NCBI RefSeq assembly: GCF_003113495.2
Contig: NZ_CP084506.1
Span: 2,914,001-2,978,000, forward strand
Direction: 5' to 3'
Source of the DNA: Edwardsiella tarda ATCC 15947 = NBRC 105688
GTDB taxonomy: Bacteria; Pseudomonadota; Gammaproteobacteria; Enterobacterales; Enterobacteriaceae
DNA: 64,000 nucleotides
The position numbers and the translations under genes were made by a program. The notes below the pieces were generated by a model. The model ran no database searches. It was not told where the DNA came from and saw only the letters and a list, made by a program, of their open reading frames with translations. Within the stretch, counting starts at the first letter, position 1. Each line of letters opens with the position of its first letter. This document shows positions 1-11,796 of the stretch, piece by piece.

Positions 1-2004
1 TTGGCCGAACAGATCCCCGGGGTACTCCTGTTAACCGCCACCCCCGAACAACTGGGTCAGGAGAGCCACTTCGCTCGCCTGCGTCTACTGGATGCCAATC
101 GCTTCCACGACTACGCCCAATTTATCGCTGAACAGCAACGCTATCGCCCGGTAGCGGACGCCGTCACGCTACTGCTCGACGACGGCCATCTCCAGCCGGA
201 AGCGCTGAACATGCTGAGCGAGATGGTGGCCGAACAAGACATCGAACCCTTGCTGAAGGCGGCCAACGCGGGCGGTGCAGGCAGCCAACAGGCACGCAGC
301 GAGCTGGTACGCATGTTGATGGATCGTCACGGCACGAGCCGCGTGCTGTTCCGTAACACCCGTCAGGGCGTCAAAGGCTTCCCCCAGCGCACCCTACACC
401 AGATCACCCTGCCGCTGCCGGCACAGTATCAGACGGCGATCAAGGTCTCAGGCATCATGGGCAGCAAGAAGAGCCCCGAAGCCCAGGCTAACGACATGCT
501 CTACCCAGAGCGTATCTACCAAGAGTTTGAGGGCGAAAACGCCACCTGGTGGAACTTCGATCCGCGCGCCGAATGGCTGCTCGACTTCCTGCTGGCCCAG
601 CGTGATGAGAAGGTCCTGGTGATCTGTGCCCAGGCGGCCACGGCCGTACATCTGGAGCAGTTGCTGCGTGAGCGTGAAGGCATTCGCGCCGCCGTCTTCC
701 ACGAGGGGATGTCGCTGATCGAGCGCGACCGCGCCGCCGCCTATTTCGCCTCCCTGGAGGAGGGCGCCCAGGTGCTACTCTGCTCGGAGATCGGCTCCGA
801 GGGGCGTAACTTCCAATTCGCCAATCAATTGGTGATGTTCGACCTGCCCTTTAACCCGGATCTCCTGGAGCAACGTATCGGCCGTCTGGATCGTATCGGC
901 CAGGCACGAGATATCCAAATCTACGTCCCTTGCCTGGAGAACACCGCCCAGTCGGTCTTAACCCGTTGGTATCACCAAGGCCTGGATGCCTTCGAGCATA
1001 CCTGCCCCACCGGCCGTACCATCTACGATCGTTACTACGACACGCTGATAGGCTATCTGGCTAAACCGGCTCAGTTGGAGGGGTTCGACGACTTCCTGAA
1101 AAGTTGTCGTGCCGAGCACGACGCGCTCAAGGCGCAGCTGGAACAGGGACGTGACCGCCTATTGGAGATGCACTCCAACGGGGGCGAGGCGGCGCAAGCG
1201 CTGGCCGAGGCCATCGCCGCACAGGACAACGATGTCAACCTGGTTAACTTCGCCCTTAACCTGTTCGACATCGTCGGTATCAATCAGGAAGACCGCAGCG
1301 ATAACCTGATTGTTCTGACCCCCTCCGACCATATGCTGGTGCCGGACTTCCCTGGCCTGCCGCAGGATGGCTGTACCGTGACCTTCGACCGTGAGCAGGC
1401 GCTATCGCGCGAGGATGCCCAATTCCTCAGTTGGGAGCACCCGCTGATGCGCAATGGGCTGGATCTGATCCTCTCCGGTGACACCGGCTCCAGCGCCGTC
1501 TCCTTGTTGAAGAACAAGGCACTACCGGTCGGTACGCTGTTATTAGAGGCGGTGTATGTGGTCGAGGCCCAGGCGCCGAAGCAGCTGCAACTGACCCGTT
1601 TCCTGCCGCCGACCCCGGTGCGCATGTTGCTCGATGCCAAGGGCAATAACCTGGCGGCCCAGGTGGAGTTTGAAAGCTTCAACCGCCAGCTGAATGCCGT
1701 CAATCGCCATACCGCCAGCAAGCTGGTCAACGCGGTACAGCCTAACGTACATGCCATGTTGCAGGTAGGTGAGACGCTGATCGGCGAACAGGCCCAACAG
1801 CTGATCGCCGAGGCCAAGCGCGAAGCTGACGAGGCGCTGAGCGCCGAGTTGAGCCGACTGGAATCGCTGAAGGCGGTCAACCCCAACATCCGCGACGATG
1901 AGCTGGAAACCCTCGAGTTCACCCGACGTAAGGTGCTGGAGACGTTGGATCAGGCGAGCTGGCGCCTCGACGCCTTACGCCTCATCGTGGTGTCGCATCA
2001 GTAA
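1..2004 (+). CDS. rapA: RNA polymerase-associated ATPase RapA, 3' part (5' end outside window)
   Basis: SWI2/SNF2-type ATPase that binds RNA polymerase and helps recycle it from stalled or post-termination complexes. The reading frame is already open at base 1 and holds 667 residues; the E. coli protein is 968 residues, so about 300 N-terminal residues, including the Walker A region, lie upstream of the window. The first residues contain helicase motif III ([11 protein letters not shown]). Motif V/VI follow near residues 265-300 ([12 protein letters not shown] and [11 protein letters not shown]). The C-terminal RapA domain ends with [10 protein letters not shown], almost as in E. coli. The stop codon shares one base with the rluA start (TAATG), so the two genes are translationally coupled. 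The TTG at base 1 is only an internal Leu codon. Confidence 0.96.
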   Translation: MAEQIPGVLLLTATPEQLGQESHFARLRLLDANRFHDYAQFIAEQQRYRPVADAVTLLLDDGHLQPEALNMLSEMVAEQDIEPLLKAANAGGAGSQQARSELVRMLMDRHGTSRVLFRNTRQGVKGFPQRTLHQITLPLPAQYQTAIKVSGIMGSKKSPEAQANDMLYPERIYQEFEGENATWWNFDPRAEWLLDFLLAQRDEKVLVICAQAATAVHLEQLLREREGIRAAVFHEGMSLIERDRAAAYFASLEEGAQVLLCSEIGSEGRNFQFANQLVMFDLPFNPDLLEQRIGRLDRIGQARDIQIYVPCLENTAQSVLTRWYHQGLDAFEHTCPTGRTIYDRYYDTLIGYLAKPAQLEGFDDFLKSCRAEHDALKAQLEQGRDRLLEMHSNGGEAAQALAEAIAAQDNDVNLVNFALNLFDIVGINQEDRSDNLIVLTPSDHMLVPDFPGLPQDGCTVTFDREQALSREDAQFLSWEHPLMRNGLDLILSGDTGSSAVSLLKNKALPVGTLLLEAVYVVEAQAPKQLQLTRFLPPTPVRMLLDAKGNNLAAQVEFESFNRQLNAVNRHTASKLVNAVQPNVHAMLQVGETLIGEQAQQLIAEAKREADEALSAELSRLESLKAVNPNIRDDELETLEFTRRKVLETLDQASWRLDALRLIVVSHQ

Positions 2005-2711
2005 TGGGCCGCCATACGCCCGCGGGCGGCTCGCTGCCGCCCAGCGCCACCCCCGCGCTGGAGCACTATGATCCACCGCGTGAACCCTGGCTACACGTGC
2101 TGTACCAGGATGCGCACATCATGGTGGTGAATAAGCCCAGTGGATTGTTGTCCGTACCTGGCCGCCTGCCTGCGCACCAAGACAGCATCATGACCCGTAT
2201 TCAGGCGCAATTCCCCTGCGCCGAGTCGGTACATCGCCTGGATATGGCCACCAGTGGCGTACTGGTCGTGGCGTTGACCAAGGAGGCGGAGCGCGAGCTG
2301 AAACGCCAGTTCCGCGAGCGCGAGCCGCAGAAGAACTATGTTGCCCGCGTCTGGGGCCACCCCACGCAGGATGAGGGGCTCATCGATCTGCCGCTGATCT
2401 GCGACTGGCCAAACCGCCCCAAGCAGAAGGTCTGTTTCGAACAGGGTAAACCGGCGCAAACCGCATATCGGGTACTGGCACGTGACGACGACGGAACCGC
2501 GCGTCTCCTACTGACGCCAATTACCGGCCGTTCACACCAGCTACGTGTTCATCTGCTGGCGATCGGCCATCCGATCCTTGGTGATGGCTTCTACGCCCCG
2601 CCGCAGGCATTGGCGTTAGCGCCTCGTCTGCTGCTACATGCTCAAGAGCTGCGCATCGTCCATCCCGCCTTCGGCACCCCGATGCATTTCCGCTGCGAGG
2701 CGGACTTCTAA
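2004..2711 (+). CDS. rluA: dual-specificity pseudouridine synthase RluA (23S rRNA U746 / tRNA U32)
   Basis: Makes pseudouridine at 23S rRNA position 746 and at U32 of several tRNAs. The 235-residue protein carries the family signature HRLDMATSG with the catalytic Asp at residue 80, and the later motif ITGRSHQLRVH. E. coli RluA is 219 residues; this copy has about 16 extra, low-complexity N-terminal residues (GRHTPAGGSLPPSATPA) before the conserved YDPPREPWL. The ATG used overlaps the rapA stop by one base, as expected for a rapA-rluA operon. A later internal start would give the usual length, but no better start codon is seen. Confidence 0.95.
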   Translation: MGRHTPAGGSLPPSATPALEHYDPPREPWLHVLYQDAHIMVVNKPSGLLSVPGRLPAHQDSIMTRIQAQFPCAESVHRLDMATSGVLVVALTKEAERELKRQFREREPQKNYVARVWGHPTQDEGLIDLPLICDWPNRPKQKVCFEQGKPAQTAYRVLARDDDGTARLLLTPITGRSHQLRVHLLAIGHPILGDGFYAPPQALALAPRLLLHAQELRIVHPAFGTPMHFRCEADF

Positions 2712-2726
2712 GCACGGCGACATACG

Positions 2727-2758
2727 ATAAAAAAATGGCCCGCTAAGGCGGGCCATTA
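2727..2758. terminator. bidirectional intrinsic terminator between rluA and djlA
   Basis: A perfect 10-bp stem (AATGGCCCGC / GCGGGCCATT) with a TAAG loop lies between convergent rluA and djlA. The A-run on its left becomes a U-run on the minus strand, so it fits djlA best; on the plus strand the tail is only TTAT. Confidence 0.8.
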
Positions 2759-2790
2759 TCACTGGCAAGCAACAACGCTCACTTGCGCCG

Positions 2791-3630
2791 TTACTTAAAT
2801 CCCTTCTCTTTCTTGATCAGATCATAGGCCGCCTGGATCTCCTGCGCCTTCTGCTTAGCCAGCTCCATCATCTCCGGCGGCAATCCCTTCGCCACCAGCT
2901 TATCGGGATGATGCTCGCTCATCAGCTTGCGATAGGCCCGCTTAATCGTCGTCGCATCGGCACTCGGCGCTACGCCCAGCACCTTGCAGGCATCCTCCAG
3001 CGTCGGCCCCTGCGGCGGCGCATAGAAGCCCCCCTGCTGCTGGTAATAGCCTTGCTGCCCCCCCGATTGATGGTAGCCACCGCCGAATTGACGCCCCCCC
3101 TCCATCATGCCCAGGAATTGATCGAACTGGGCACGTGAGAAGCCGAGCTCCTCGGCGATCACATACAGCACCGCCCGCTCATTCGGGTGCAGTTGACCGT
3201 CGGCAAACGCCGCCTGCAACTGGATCTCCAAAAAGATACGAATCAGGTCGATACGGCCGAAGCAGACGCTACGCAACTCGCGCAGACGCTCGCGTAGCGG
3301 ATAGCCCGGCTCCTTGCCCTCGCGAAAAGCCTGCTGCGCCATCATGCGGGCCTCGCCATGTAGATTCAGGCGATCCATAAACATGGACGCTACCTGAATA
3401 TCCGCCTCCGTCACCCGTCCTTTCGATTTGGTTAGGTGCCCCATCACCTGGAAAGTGGTGCGGAAAAACAGCTCCTGGCGCTGCTGCTGATTGGCAAAAT
3501 AGCCACGCCGTTTGATCTCGCGCGACTTATCGAACATATGGCCGACCAGAAAGCCCAACACCACGCCCCAGAAACCGATCCCGGACATCAGGCCCAGCAG
3601 CACCCCTACTAATTTACCCCAATAGCGCAT
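2791..3630 (-). CDS. djlA: membrane-anchored DnaJ-like co-chaperone DjlA
   Basis: Type III J-protein of the inner membrane that stimulates DnaK and, in E. coli, affects the Rcs envelope-stress pathway. The 279-residue product starts with one glycine-rich membrane segment (about residues 7-30), as in DjlA, where this transmembrane dimerisation region is essential. A TerB-like helical domain follows, then a Gly/Gln/Tyr-rich linker (about 190-210). The C-terminal J domain (about 210-279) has the diagnostic HPD motif in SEHHPDKL. It is transcribed alone, divergent from lptD and convergent with rluA, the same arrangement as in E. coli. Confidence 0.95.
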   Translation of the reverse strand: MRYWGKLVGVLLGLMSGIGFWGVVLGFLVGHMFDKSREIKRRGYFANQQQRQELFFRTTFQVMGHLTKSKGRVTEADIQVASMFMDRLNLHGEARMMAQQAFREGKEPGYPLRERLRELRSVCFGRIDLIRIFLEIQLQAAFADGQLHPNERAVLYVIAEELGFSRAQFDQFLGMMEGGRQFGGGYHQSGGQQGYYQQQGGFYAPPQGPTLEDACKVLGVAPSADATTIKRAYRKLMSEHHPDKLVAKGLPPEMMELAKQKAQEIQAAYDLIKKEKGFK

Positions 3631-3814
3631 ATCGTCCTCAATTCATCATGTCGTGGGACATAATTTGCTTTATCATACCTGTCATTTATTCGGACGCCTA
3701 ATGGCAGCGGCATCGCTGTGCCCCAATTTAGCACTAGCGCCACGCTGGCGGGTACGATAGTCTCTGACCGATTGCGGCAAGACGCCCCTGATGACGGAAT
3801 TTCTGACACCGCGT

Positions 3815-6178
3815 ATGAAAAAAAGTATACCCACGCTGATAGCCACCCTCGTCTGGTCAGCGCTCTACAGTCAGCATGCGCTGGCTTCTCTCGCCGAACA
3901 GTGCCTGGTCGGCGTACCCACGTATGACAAGCCGCTGGTTTCAGGCGATGTCAACGATTTGCCGGTGCATATCACCGCCGATAAGAGCGAGGCCAACTAC
4001 CCGAATAACGCCCTGTTCCAGGGTAACGTCGACATAAAACAGGGTAACAGCACCCTGACCGCCGATCGGGTGCAGTTGGATCAGAAAACCATCAGTGGGC
4101 AACCCGATCCGCTGCGTACCGTCACCGCGACCGGTAATGTCAATTACGCAGATAATCAGATCCGCCTCCAAGGTCCGAGCGCCTGGTCTAACCTGAATAA
4201 TAAAGATACCAATGTCTGGCGAGGCGATTACCAGTTCGTCGGACGCCAGGGCCGTGGCGATGCCGATCTGATGAAGACGCGTGGGGCTAACCGTTACACC
4301 ATCCTGGAAAACGGTACCTTTACCTCCTGTCTACCTGGCGACAACAGCTGGAGCATCGCCGGTTCCGAGATCATCCAGGATCGCCAAGAGCAGGTGGCTG
4401 AAATCTGGAACGCCCGCTTTAAAGTGGGCCCCGTGCCAATATTCTATAGCCCCTATCTCCAGTTTCCGACCGGCAGTACGCGCCGATCAGGTTTCCTGAT
4501 CCCTAATGTTAACTACTCCAACAGTGATGGGCTGGAGTTCTCCCTCCCCTGGTACTGGAACATCGCTCCGCAGGCGGACGCCACCATCACGCCGCATTAT
4601 ATGGAGAAACGCGGACTACAGTTGCAAAACGAGTTTCGCTACCTGAGCGAATTTGGTATGGGCCTGGTCGAGTTCGACTGGTTAGGTAACGATCGTCAGT
4701 TCCAACAGGACCGCAAAGAACAGGGTATCACCGGTCAGGCGTTGGCCGATCTGCCGAATCGTGATCGCTGGCTGTTCTACTGGCGCCACAGCGGCGTACT
4801 CAACCACTGGCGTTTCGGCGTCGACTACACCAAGGTCAGTGACCCCTACTACTTTACCGATCTCAACTCGGCCTATGGCTCCAGTACCAGCGGTTACGCC
4901 ACCCAGAAATTTACCTTGGGCTATGCGGAAACCAACTGGAACGCCACGCTGTCGACGACCCAGTTCCAGGTGTTCGCCAATGCGGGGGATATCAACGCCT
5001 ACCGTACCCAGCCGCAGTTAGACGTGAACTACTATAAGAATGATCTCGGGCCGTTCGACTTCACCCTGTATGGCCAGGCGGTCAAATTCACCAACGAAAA
5101 TCCCAACATGCCAGAGGCGGATCGCTACCATCTCGAGCCGACGCTGTCGCTCCCGCTCGCCAATCGTTGGGCCAGTATCAACACGGAAGTCAAACTGCTG
5201 GCGACCCATTACCAACAGGATGTGCCGAAGCAGAACAATTTCCCGCTACTGAAAGACTCGGTCAACCGAGTAATGCCAGAGTTTAAGGTCGACGGTAAGA
5301 TGGTGTTTGAGCGTGATACGACCCTGCTCAAGGACTATACCCAGACGCTGGAGCCGCGTGTTCAGTACCTGTATATTCCGTACCGGGATCAGAGCGATAT
5401 CTACGCTTACGACTCCACGCTGCTGCAAACCGATTATACCGGCCTGTTCCGCGATCGCAGCTACAGCGGCCTGGATCGCATCGCCTCGGCCAATCAGGTC
5501 ACGACAGGCTTAACCACCCGCCTGTACGACGAGCAGCAGAACGAGCGCTTCAACGCCTCTATCGGTCAGATCTACTACTTCTCACCGGCACGTACCGGCG
5601 ATGAGACCACCAACATCGATCGCCACGAGAACACCGGTAGCCTGGTGTGGGCTGGCGACAGTTACCTCAAGCTGACCGATAATTGGGGTCTGCGCGGCGG
5701 GCTACAGTACGATACCCGTCTGAACAGCGTGGCGCTGGGTAACGCGGTGATGGAGTACCGTAAGGATGCCGAAAGCGTACTGCAGCTGAGCTATCGTTAT
5801 ACCAGCCCGGAGTACATCACCTCCATGCTGCCGCGTTATGCTAACAACGCCATCTATAACCAAGGGATCAGCCAGGCTGGGATCATCGGCAGCCTGCCCT
5901 TAGCAGAACGTTGGGCCATGGTTGCCGGTTACTACTACGACACCAAGGCGAAACAGTCCGCCGATGCCATTGCCGGAGTGCAGTACAACACCTGTTGTTG
6001 GTCGCTGGGTGTAACCTATGAGCGCAAGATCAACAGCTGGGATAAAGAGACCCAGAGCAGCAAATATGATAATCGATTCTCGCTCCGCTTCTCCCTACGA
6101 GGCATGAACCAGAACTATAGCCTCGGTTCGGAAGAGATGCTGCGTACGGGCATCCTCCCGTATCAACGCGCCTTCTAA
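3815..6178 (+). CDS. lptD: LPS-assembly outer-membrane protein LptD
   Basis: Outer-membrane barrel that, with LptE, inserts lipopolysaccharide into the outer leaflet. The start at 3815 gives a normal signal peptide ([14 protein letters not shown]... ending in ALA) and 787 residues, matching the E. coli family length; an in-frame ATG 24 bases upstream would spoil the signal sequence. The N-terminal OstA-like jellyroll domain follows cleavage. The four conserved cysteines for the interdomain disulfides are present: one just after the signal peptide (AEQC), one in TSCLPG, and the adjacent pair in NTCCWSL near the C-terminus. First gene of the lptD-surA-pdxA-rsmA-apaG-apaH run; sigma-E control is known in E. 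coli but not verified here. Confidence 0.96.
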   Translation: MKKSIPTLIATLVWSALYSQHALASLAEQCLVGVPTYDKPLVSGDVNDLPVHITADKSEANYPNNALFQGNVDIKQGNSTLTADRVQLDQKTISGQPDPLRTVTATGNVNYADNQIRLQGPSAWSNLNNKDTNVWRGDYQFVGRQGRGDADLMKTRGANRYTILENGTFTSCLPGDNSWSIAGSEIIQDRQEQVAEIWNARFKVGPVPIFYSPYLQFPTGSTRRSGFLIPNVNYSNSDGLEFSLPWYWNIAPQADATITPHYMEKRGLQLQNEFRYLSEFGMGLVEFDWLGNDRQFQQDRKEQGITGQALADLPNRDRWLFYWRHSGVLNHWRFGVDYTKVSDPYYFTDLNSAYGSSTSGYATQKFTLGYAETNWNATLSTTQFQVFANAGDINAYRTQPQLDVNYYKNDLGPFDFTLYGQAVKFTNENPNMPEADRYHLEPTLSLPLANRWASINTEVKLLATHYQQDVPKQNNFPLLKDSVNRVMPEFKVDGKMVFERDTTLLKDYTQTLEPRVQYLYIPYRDQSDIYAYDSTLLQTDYTGLFRDRSYSGLDRIASANQVTTGLTTRLYDEQQNERFNASIGQIYYFSPARTGDETTNIDRHENTGSLVWAGDSYLKLTDNWGLRGGLQYDTRLNSVALGNAVMEYRKDAESVLQLSYRYTSPEYITSMLPRYANNAIYNQGISQAGIIGSLPLAERWAMVAGYYYDTKAKQSADAIAGVQYNTCCWSLGVTYERKINSWDKETQSSKYDNRFSLRFSLRGMNQNYSLGSEEMLRTGILPYQRAF

Positions 6179-6298
6179 CATTTGGCGCCGCGCGTGGTCT
6201 AACGGTAGAAAAATGCAGATAATACCGTTAGCCATGCAGGACTGGCAGTAAGGTAAACTTGAAACCCGCCAGAGGCGGATTACTACTATAGGATAGTT

Positions 6299-7603
6299 AT
6301 GAAGAACTGGAGAACGCTGATCCTCGGCGTGGTGCTGTGCGCTAATACCGCCTTTGCGGCCCCCCAAGTCGTCGATAAAGTCGTGGCTATCGTAGACAAT
6401 GGCGTCGTTTTGGAAAGCGACGTCGACGGCATGATGAAATCGGTGAAGCTCAATGCGCAGCAGGCCGGCCAACAATTACCGGACAATGCGACGCTGCGCC
6501 ATCAGATCCTCGAGCGCCTGATCATGGACAACATTCAGCTACAGATGGCCAAGCGTATGGGACTGGAAGTCTCCGATAGCGAGCTGGACAACGCTATCAA
6601 CGGCATCGCCGCGCAGAACCACCTGACGCCACAGCAGCTGCGTAGCCGTCTGGCCGCCGATGGTCTCGACTACAAGTCCTACCGTGCCCAGATCCGTAAA
6701 GAGATGCTGATTAGCGAAGTACGCAACAACGAAGTGCGCCGCCGCGTCACCATCCTGCCGCAAGAGGTCGATGCCTTAGCTAAGCAGATCAGCAGCCAGA
6801 ATAGCGGTGAGACCGCCGTCAACCTGAGCCACATCCTGATCCCGCTGCCAGAGAACCCGACCCAACAGCAGGTCAGTGAGGCTCAGCAACAAGCTGAGTC
6901 ACTGGTACAGCAACTGCGCCACGGCGCTGACTTCGCCAAGCTGGCGGCCACCTACTCCGCCGATCCGCAGGCGCTGAAGGGCGGCGAAATGGGCTGGGGT
7001 CGTCTGCAAGAACTGCCGACCCTGTTTGCCGAAGCGCTACAAAGCGCCAAGAAGGGCGACATCGTCGGGCCGATCCGCTCCGGCGTCGGCTTCCATATCC
7101 TGCGTGTCAACGATCTGCGTGGCGATCAGGCCAATGTCGCCGTTACCGAAGTTCATGCCCGCCATATCCTGCTGCGTACCTCGCCGGTAATGAGTGACGC
7201 GCAGGCACGCGCCAAGCTAGAGGCGCTGGCGGCGCAGATCAAGTCCGGTCAGATCACCTTCGAGCAGGCGGCTAAGCAGTATTCAGACGATCCCGGCAGC
7301 GCCCAGAAAGGCGGCGATCTCGGCTGGGCGGTACCGTCGATGTATGACCCCGCCTTCCGCGACGCGCTGATGAAACTGAACAAGGGGGAGATCAGCCAAC
7401 CGGTGCACTCCAACTTCGGCTGGCATCTGATCCAACTGTTAGGTACGCGTCAGGTCGACCGGACCGACGAGGCACAGAAAGAACGCGCCTATCGCATCCT
7501 ATTCAACCGTAAGTTCGCCGAAGAGGCACAGACTTGGCTGCAAGAACAACGCGCCGCCGCCTATGTGAAGATCCTCGGCAATAACGCCAACGGAGCGCAG
7601 TAA
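6299..7603 (+). CDS. surA: periplasmic chaperone / peptidyl-prolyl isomerase SurA
   Basis: Periplasmic chaperone that escorts outer-membrane barrel proteins, including LptD encoded just upstream, to the Bam complex. The 434-residue protein has a signal peptide (cleavage after NTAFA, residue 20), an N-terminal chaperone domain, two parvulin-type PPIase domains (about residues 172-273 and 284-383, the second with HARHILLRT and GGDLGW), and a C-terminal helix. An AGGA ribosome site lies just before the ATG. The stop is 4 bases before pdxA, so the genes are coupled. Confidence 0.96.
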   Translation: MKNWRTLILGVVLCANTAFAAPQVVDKVVAIVDNGVVLESDVDGMMKSVKLNAQQAGQQLPDNATLRHQILERLIMDNIQLQMAKRMGLEVSDSELDNAINGIAAQNHLTPQQLRSRLAADGLDYKSYRAQIRKEMLISEVRNNEVRRRVTILPQEVDALAKQISSQNSGETAVNLSHILIPLPENPTQQQVSEAQQQAESLVQQLRHGADFAKLAATYSADPQALKGGEMGWGRLQELPTLFAEALQSAKKGDIVGPIRSGVGFHILRVNDLRGDQANVAVTEVHARHILLRTSPVMSDAQARAKLEALAAQIKSGQITFEQAAKQYSDDPGSAQKGGDLGWAVPSMYDPAFRDALMKLNKGEISQPVHSNFGWHLIQLLGTRQVDRTDEAQKERAYRILFNRKFAEEAQTWLQEQRAAAYVKILGNNANGAQ

Positions 7604-7607
7604 CCTC

Positions 7608-8600
7608 ATGACACCGATTCGTCGTATCGTCATCACCCCCGGCGAGCCCGCCGGGATCGGCCCGGATCTGATCGTCCTGCTGGCGCAGCACGCCTGGCCG
7701 GTCGAGTTGGTGGTATGCGCCGATCCGGTGTTATTGCTGGCGCGAGCGCGTCTCCTCGGCGCGCCCTTAACGCTACGCGACTACGATCCCCGTCTCCCTG
7801 CCCAGGCACAGCAACCCGGATCGCTGACGGTACTGCCCGTGCCGTTGGAGGGGGATGTCGTCCCCGGTATGCTCAATGTCGCTAATGGCCAGTATGTGGT
7901 CGCGACGCTGGCACGCGCCTGTGATGGTTGCCTAAACGGGGAGTTCTCTGCCCTGGTCACGGGGCCGGTACATAAAGGGATCATCAACGATGCCGGCGTC
8001 CCCTTCACCGGGCATACCGAGTTTTTCGCCGAGCGTAGCGGTTGTGCGCGCGTGGTCATGATGCTGGCCAGCGATCGCTTACGGGTCGCGTTGGCGACCA
8101 CCCATCTGCCGTTGCAGGCGGTGCCCGCCGCCATCACCCCGCAGACGCTGAGCGAGGTGATCACCATTCTTGATGGTGATCTGCGCAGCAAGTTCGGCAT
8201 TCAGCAACCGCGTATCTACGTGTGTGGGCTCAATCCCCATGCCGGCGAAGGCGGGCATATGGGGCGAGAAGAGCTGGATGTGATCATCCCCACCCTCGAA
8301 CAGCTGCGTACCCGTGGCCTGGATCTCATCGGGCCCCTCCCCGCCGACACGCTGTTTCAACCCAAATATCTGGATCATGCCGACGCCGTATTGGCGATGT
8401 ATCACGATCAAGGTTTGCCGGTGCTCAAGTTCCAAGGCTTCGGCCACGCCGTCAACATCACGCTGGGCTTGCCGTTTATCCGCACATCGGTGGATCACGG
8501 CACCGCGCTGGATCTCGCCGCCAGCGGCCAGGCTCAACCCGGTAGTTTCATTACCGCATTAAATCTTGCCATAGAGATGACCAACCACAGCAATGAATAG
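7608..8600 (+). CDS. pdxA: 4-hydroxythreonine-4-phosphate dehydrogenase PdxA
   Basis: Oxidises 4-phosphohydroxy-L-threonine in the DXP-dependent pyridoxal phosphate pathway; acts as a metal-dependent cytosolic dimer. The 330-residue product starts with the family pattern [12 protein letters not shown] and contains the metal/substrate histidines in the GHTEF, NPHAGE and MYHDQG segments. Length matches the family (E. coli 329). It sits between surA (4-base gap) and rsmA (8-base overlap), the same compact order as in E. coli. Confidence 0.96.
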   Translation: MTPIRRIVITPGEPAGIGPDLIVLLAQHAWPVELVVCADPVLLLARARLLGAPLTLRDYDPRLPAQAQQPGSLTVLPVPLEGDVVPGMLNVANGQYVVATLARACDGCLNGEFSALVTGPVHKGIINDAGVPFTGHTEFFAERSGCARVVMMLASDRLRVALATTHLPLQAVPAAITPQTLSEVITILDGDLRSKFGIQQPRIYVCGLNPHAGEGGHMGREELDVIIPTLEQLRTRGLDLIGPLPADTLFQPKYLDHADAVLAMYHDQGLPVLKFQGFGHAVNITLGLPFIRTSVDHGTALDLAASGQAQPGSFITALNLAIEMTNHSNE

Positions 8601-9408
8601 TAGAGTTCACCAGGGGCATTTGGCCCGTAAGCGTTTTGGACAGAACTTCCTGACCGATCAGTTCGTGATCGACAGCATCGTATCTGCCATCAATCCACAG
8701 CCGGGTCAGGCGGTGGTCGAAATTGGTCCGGGTCTTGGCGCACTGACCGAGCCGGTCGCCGATCGGATGGATAAGATGACTGTCATCGAGCTGGACCGCG
8801 ATCTGGCCGAGCGTCTGTCGACCCACCCGTTTATCAGCCGCAAACTGACCATTCGCCAGCAGGACGCCATGAGCGTCGACTTCGGTGAGATGGCGCGTGA
8901 GGCGGGCCAGCCGCTGCGTGTCTTCGGTAACCTGCCGTACAACATCTCCACGCCGCTGATGTTCCATCTATTCAGCTACGCCTCGGCTATCGGCGATATG
9001 CATTTTATGCTGCAAAAAGAGGTGGTTAACCGTTTAGTCGCCGGGCCAGATAGCAAAACCTATGGCCGACTGAGCGTGATGGCGCAATACTATTGCCAGG
9101 TGATTCCGGTTCTGGAAGTCCCACCATCGGCCTTCCGCCCGGCACCGAAAGTGGACTCCGCCGTGGTTCGTCTGATTCCGCATCGTGAGCTGCCCCATTC
9201 GGTCAGCGATGTGCGTGTGTTGAGCCGTATCACCACCGAGGCCTTTAACCAACGGCGCAAGACCATCCGCAATAGTCTGGGCCACCTGTTCAGTGCCGAG
9301 CAACTCAGCGAGCTGGGAATCGATCCTGCACGCAGAGCGGAGACGCTGTCCGTGGCAGAGTATTGCCGGCTGGCTAACTGGCTGTGTGAGCATCCTCCGG
9401 TCCAGTAA
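8593..9408 (+). CDS. rsmA: 16S rRNA dimethyladenosine transferase RsmA (KsgA)
   Basis: Dimethylates two adjacent adenines near the 3' end of 16S rRNA (A1518 and A1519) late in 30S assembly. The 271-residue protein shows the SAM-binding motif [11 protein letters not shown] (about residues 42-52) and the catalytic motif IV NLPYNIS (about 113-119). The early RFGQNFL segment is typical of the KsgA/Dim1 family. The ATG lies inside the last codons of pdxA (8-base overlap), so translation is probably coupled. Confidence 0.96.
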   Translation: MNSRVHQGHLARKRFGQNFLTDQFVIDSIVSAINPQPGQAVVEIGPGLGALTEPVADRMDKMTVIELDRDLAERLSTHPFISRKLTIRQQDAMSVDFGEMAREAGQPLRVFGNLPYNISTPLMFHLFSYASAIGDMHFMLQKEVVNRLVAGPDSKTYGRLSVMAQYYCQVIPVLEVPPSAFRPAPKVDSAVVRLIPHRELPHSVSDVRVLSRITTEAFNQRRKTIRNSLGHLFSAEQLSELGIDPARRAETLSVAEYCRLANWLCEHPPVQ

Positions 9409-9432
9409 CCGTGCAAACAGGAGCCTTACGTT

Positions 9433-9810
9433 ATGATCGACACCCCGCGTATTACCGTCCAGGTACAGAGTGTCTATGCCGCGTCACAGTCCCTACCGGA
9501 AGAGGCACGATTCGTTTTCGCCTATACGGTGACGCTGCGGAATCTGGGTCGCTTTAACGTACAGCTCCTGCGCCGTTATTGGTTGATAACCAACGGTAAC
9601 GGCCGTCAGACTGAAGTCCAGGGCGAAGGGGTCATCGGCGAGCAGCCGCTGATCCTCCCCAGTGGCGAATTTCAGTACACCAGCGGCGCTATCATCGAAA
9701 CCCCCTGCGGAACCATGGAGGGGCATTACGAAATGGTCGACCACCACGGTCAGATCTTCCGTATTGCCATCCCGGTATTCCGTCTAGCCATCCCGAGTCT
9801 GATTAACTAA
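9433..9810 (+). CDS. apaG: ApaG-domain protein
   Basis: Small beta-sandwich protein of 125 residues, same length as E. coli ApaG. It was linked to Co2+ and Mg2+ phenotypes in Salmonella; its biochemical role is unsettled. Recognisable stretches are the central [11 protein letters not shown] and the G-rich [14 protein letters not shown], followed by [12 protein letters not shown] clear AGGAG site precedes the ATG. It is followed after 3 bases by apaH, the usual pair. Confidence 0.94.
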   Translation: MIDTPRITVQVQSVYAASQSLPEEARFVFAYTVTLRNLGRFNVQLLRRYWLITNGNGRQTEVQGEGVIGEQPLILPSGEFQYTSGAIIETPCGTMEGHYEMVDHHGQIFRIAIPVFRLAIPSLIN

Positions 9811-9813
9811 TCT

Positions 9814-10653
9814 ATGTCGACACTGCTTATTGGCGACGTTCATGGCTGCTACCAGGAACTGCGCGACCTGTTGTCTCTGGCGGATTTCGACCCCGCCCGT
9901 GATACCCTGTGGCTGACCGGCGATCTGGTGGCCCGAGGCCCCGACTCACTGGCGGTGCTGCGCTATGTCAAATCCCTCGGCGACCGCGTGCGCCTAGTGC
10001 TGGGTAATCACGATCTACACCTGCTAGCGGTCTATGCGGGTATCAGCCGCAACAAACCCAAGGATAAGCTCACCTCACTGTTGGCCGCCGACGACGCCGA
10101 CAGCCTGATCAACTGGCTGCGCCGCCAACCGGTGTTGCAGGTCGATGATGAGTTAGGCTTGGCGATGGCCCATGCTGGCATCAGCCCGCAATGGGATCTG
10201 GCGACCGCCCAGCGCTGCGCGCGTGAAGTGGAGGCGGTACTGGCTAGCGACAGTTACCCCTATTTCCTGAATGCCATGTACGGCGACATGCCGAATAATT
10301 GGAGCGAATCGCTCAGCGGGTTGGCTCGCCTGCGTTTCAGCACCAACGCCTTCACCCGCATGCGCTACTGTTTCCCTGGCGGCGAACTGGATATGATCTG
10401 TAAGGATGCCCCCGGTGAAGCGCCCGCGCCGCTACGTCCCTGGTTCGATTTAGATAGCCCGGTATTGGCGGCGGGTTACCGCATCGCCTTCGGCCACTGG
10501 GCCTCACTGGAAGGTCGCGGGACGCCCGCGCAGGTCTATGCCTTGGATACCGGATGTTGCTGGGGAGGCACGCTGACCGCGCTGCGTTGGGAGGATGGCC
10601 GTTATTTCCATGTTCCCTCACAGCGCGCCGCGCGTCATGGTAAGGAAGCGTAA
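9814..10653 (+). CDS. apaH: symmetrical bis(5'-nucleosyl)-tetraphosphatase ApaH
   Basis: Hydrolyses Ap4A to two ADP and removes Np4 caps from RNA. The 279-residue protein has the metallophosphatase blocks GDVHGCYQE (about residues 7-15), [10 protein letters not shown] (about 36-45) and GNHD (about 65-68). The family-typical end of the catalytic core is present (FGHWASLEG and [10 protein letters not shown]). It ends the lptD-to-apaH run and converges on folA, as in E. coli. Confidence 0.95.
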   Translation: MSTLLIGDVHGCYQELRDLLSLADFDPARDTLWLTGDLVARGPDSLAVLRYVKSLGDRVRLVLGNHDLHLLAVYAGISRNKPKDKLTSLLAADDADSLINWLRRQPVLQVDDELGLAMAHAGISPQWDLATAQRCAREVEAVLASDSYPYFLNAMYGDMPNNWSESLSGLARLRFSTNAFTRMRYCFPGGELDMICKDAPGEAPAPLRPWFDLDSPVLAAGYRIAFGHWASLEGRGTPAQVYALDTGCCWGGTLTALRWEDGRYFHVPSQRAARHGKEA

Positions 10654-10712
10654 GCGCCACAGGCGCGCCGCTCTCTCACCGGGGGCGGATCATGCCGGGG
10701 CATCGCGCCCCA

Positions 10713-11195
10713 TTAGCCGCGTTCGAGGATCTCGAAACAGTAAGGGTGAGAGTTATCCTCATCGGCATCGTGGAACTCGCTGAAGCGAGTCTGCCACTCA
10801 TCGGAGGCATAGTCGGGGAAGTAAGTATCCCCGGCGACATCGGCATCCACATGGGTCAGATAGAGGCGAGAGGCCAGCGGTAAAAAGTGGCGGTAGATCG
10901 TACCGCCGCCGATAATCATCACCTCATCAGCGCCCGCCGCTGCCGCCAAGGCTGCCTGCGGCGTACTCACCCACGTCACCCGATCATCCTGCCCCACCTG
11001 ATGGCTCAGCACGATATTATGCCGTCCCGGTAGCGGGCGGCCGATAGACTCATAGGTCTTGCGCCCCATCACTACCGGTTTCGCCAGCGTATTGCGCTTA
11101 AACCAGGCGAGATCGGCGGGTAAATGCCATGGCATCGCGTTTTCCATGCCAATCACGCGATCCGCGCTCAGCGCGGCGATCAGGCTGATAATCAT
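10713..11195 (-). CDS. folA: dihydrofolate reductase
   Basis: Reduces dihydrofolate to tetrahydrofolate with NADPH; the trimethoprim target. The 160-residue protein begins [16 protein letters not shown] and has the active-site Asp at residue 28 in LPADLAWFK (Asp27 in E. coli, one residue shorter at the start). The NADPH-binding [16 protein letters not shown] and the later IIGGGTIY are intact. It is monocistronic and convergent with apaH. Nothing unusual was seen at the usual resistance positions by eye. Confidence 0.96.
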   Translation of the reverse strand: MIISLIAALSADRVIGMENAMPWHLPADLAWFKRNTLAKPVVMGRKTYESIGRPLPGRHNIVLSHQVGQDDRVTWVSTPQAALAAAAGADEVMIIGGGTIYRHFLPLASRLYLTHVDADVAGDTYFPDYASDEWQTRFSEFHDADEDNSHPYCFEILERG

Positions 11196-11230
11196 GCTTG
11201 TCTATCCTGTCTGGGAGAAAAAGTGCGCAC

Positions 11231-11259
11231 ACTATACGGAAAGGGCACAGCAGCGTCGA
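11231..11259 (-). promoter_or_regulatory. candidate folA promoter
   Basis: On the minus strand TCGACG is followed after 17 bases by TATAGT, about 35 bases before the folA ATG. The -10 is good and the -35 weak; assignment is by position and pattern only. Confidence 0.4.
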
Positions 11260-11322
11260 TAGTCCAGGCGAGGGATTTTCTTCACGGCTCCGCTAAAATC
11301 TTGCCAGGGTGCATCACGCCGT

Positions 11323-11796
11323 TTACACCCCAGGACGCTTACGATATAGCCATATGCCCGGTAGCGACAGGCCGATGGAGAGCGCACCGACGATAAACGA
11401 CGCCTTGAGGAAGTTCGTCACCATGTTGGCGAACAGCGGTTCGCTGTAGCCACTATGAGAGATCTCCACCACCGCGATCATCGCCCGATAAGCATAAATC
11501 CCGGGGAACATCGGGATCACCGCCGCCACGGTAAATACCTTCGGGTGAGCCAATAACCAGCGTGACCACTGAATACCGATAATGCCGATCAGGATTGCCG
11601 CCAGTAACGAGGCCCACTCGATATTCATCCCCAGGCTCATCATCGCCCAACGCGAGCCATGGCCGATGGCCCCCAACAGCGCGCAATACCCCAATGCCCG
11701 CGTCGGCACGTTGAACACCATGGCGAAGCCGAGCGCCGGCACCGCCGCCAAGAGCATATCCTGTATCAGTTGTAGCAACAGCGTCATCATGCCCAT
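11323..11796 (-). CDS. yjjB: YjjB, small subunit of ThrE/YjjPB-type exporter
   Basis: Inner-membrane protein of 157 residues, exactly the E. coli YjjB length when the ATG at 11796 is used; that ATG is preceded by a GGGGG stretch. Several hydrophobic segments cover most of the chain, and the family block [17 protein letters not shown] is intact. With YjjP it forms a two-part exporter of the threonine/serine exporter superfamily, implicated in succinate export in E. coli. The start overlaps the end of yjjP by 10 bases. In E. coli the pair lies near dnaT; here it sits between folA and carB. Confidence 0.9.
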   Translation of the reverse strand: MGMMTLLLQLIQDMLLAAVPALGFAMVFNVPTRALGYCALLGAIGHGSRWAMMSLGMNIEWASLLAAILIGIIGIQWSRWLLAHPKVFTVAAVIPMFPGIYAYRAMIAVVEISHSGYSEPLFANMVTNFLKASFIVGALSIGLSLPGIWLYRKRPGV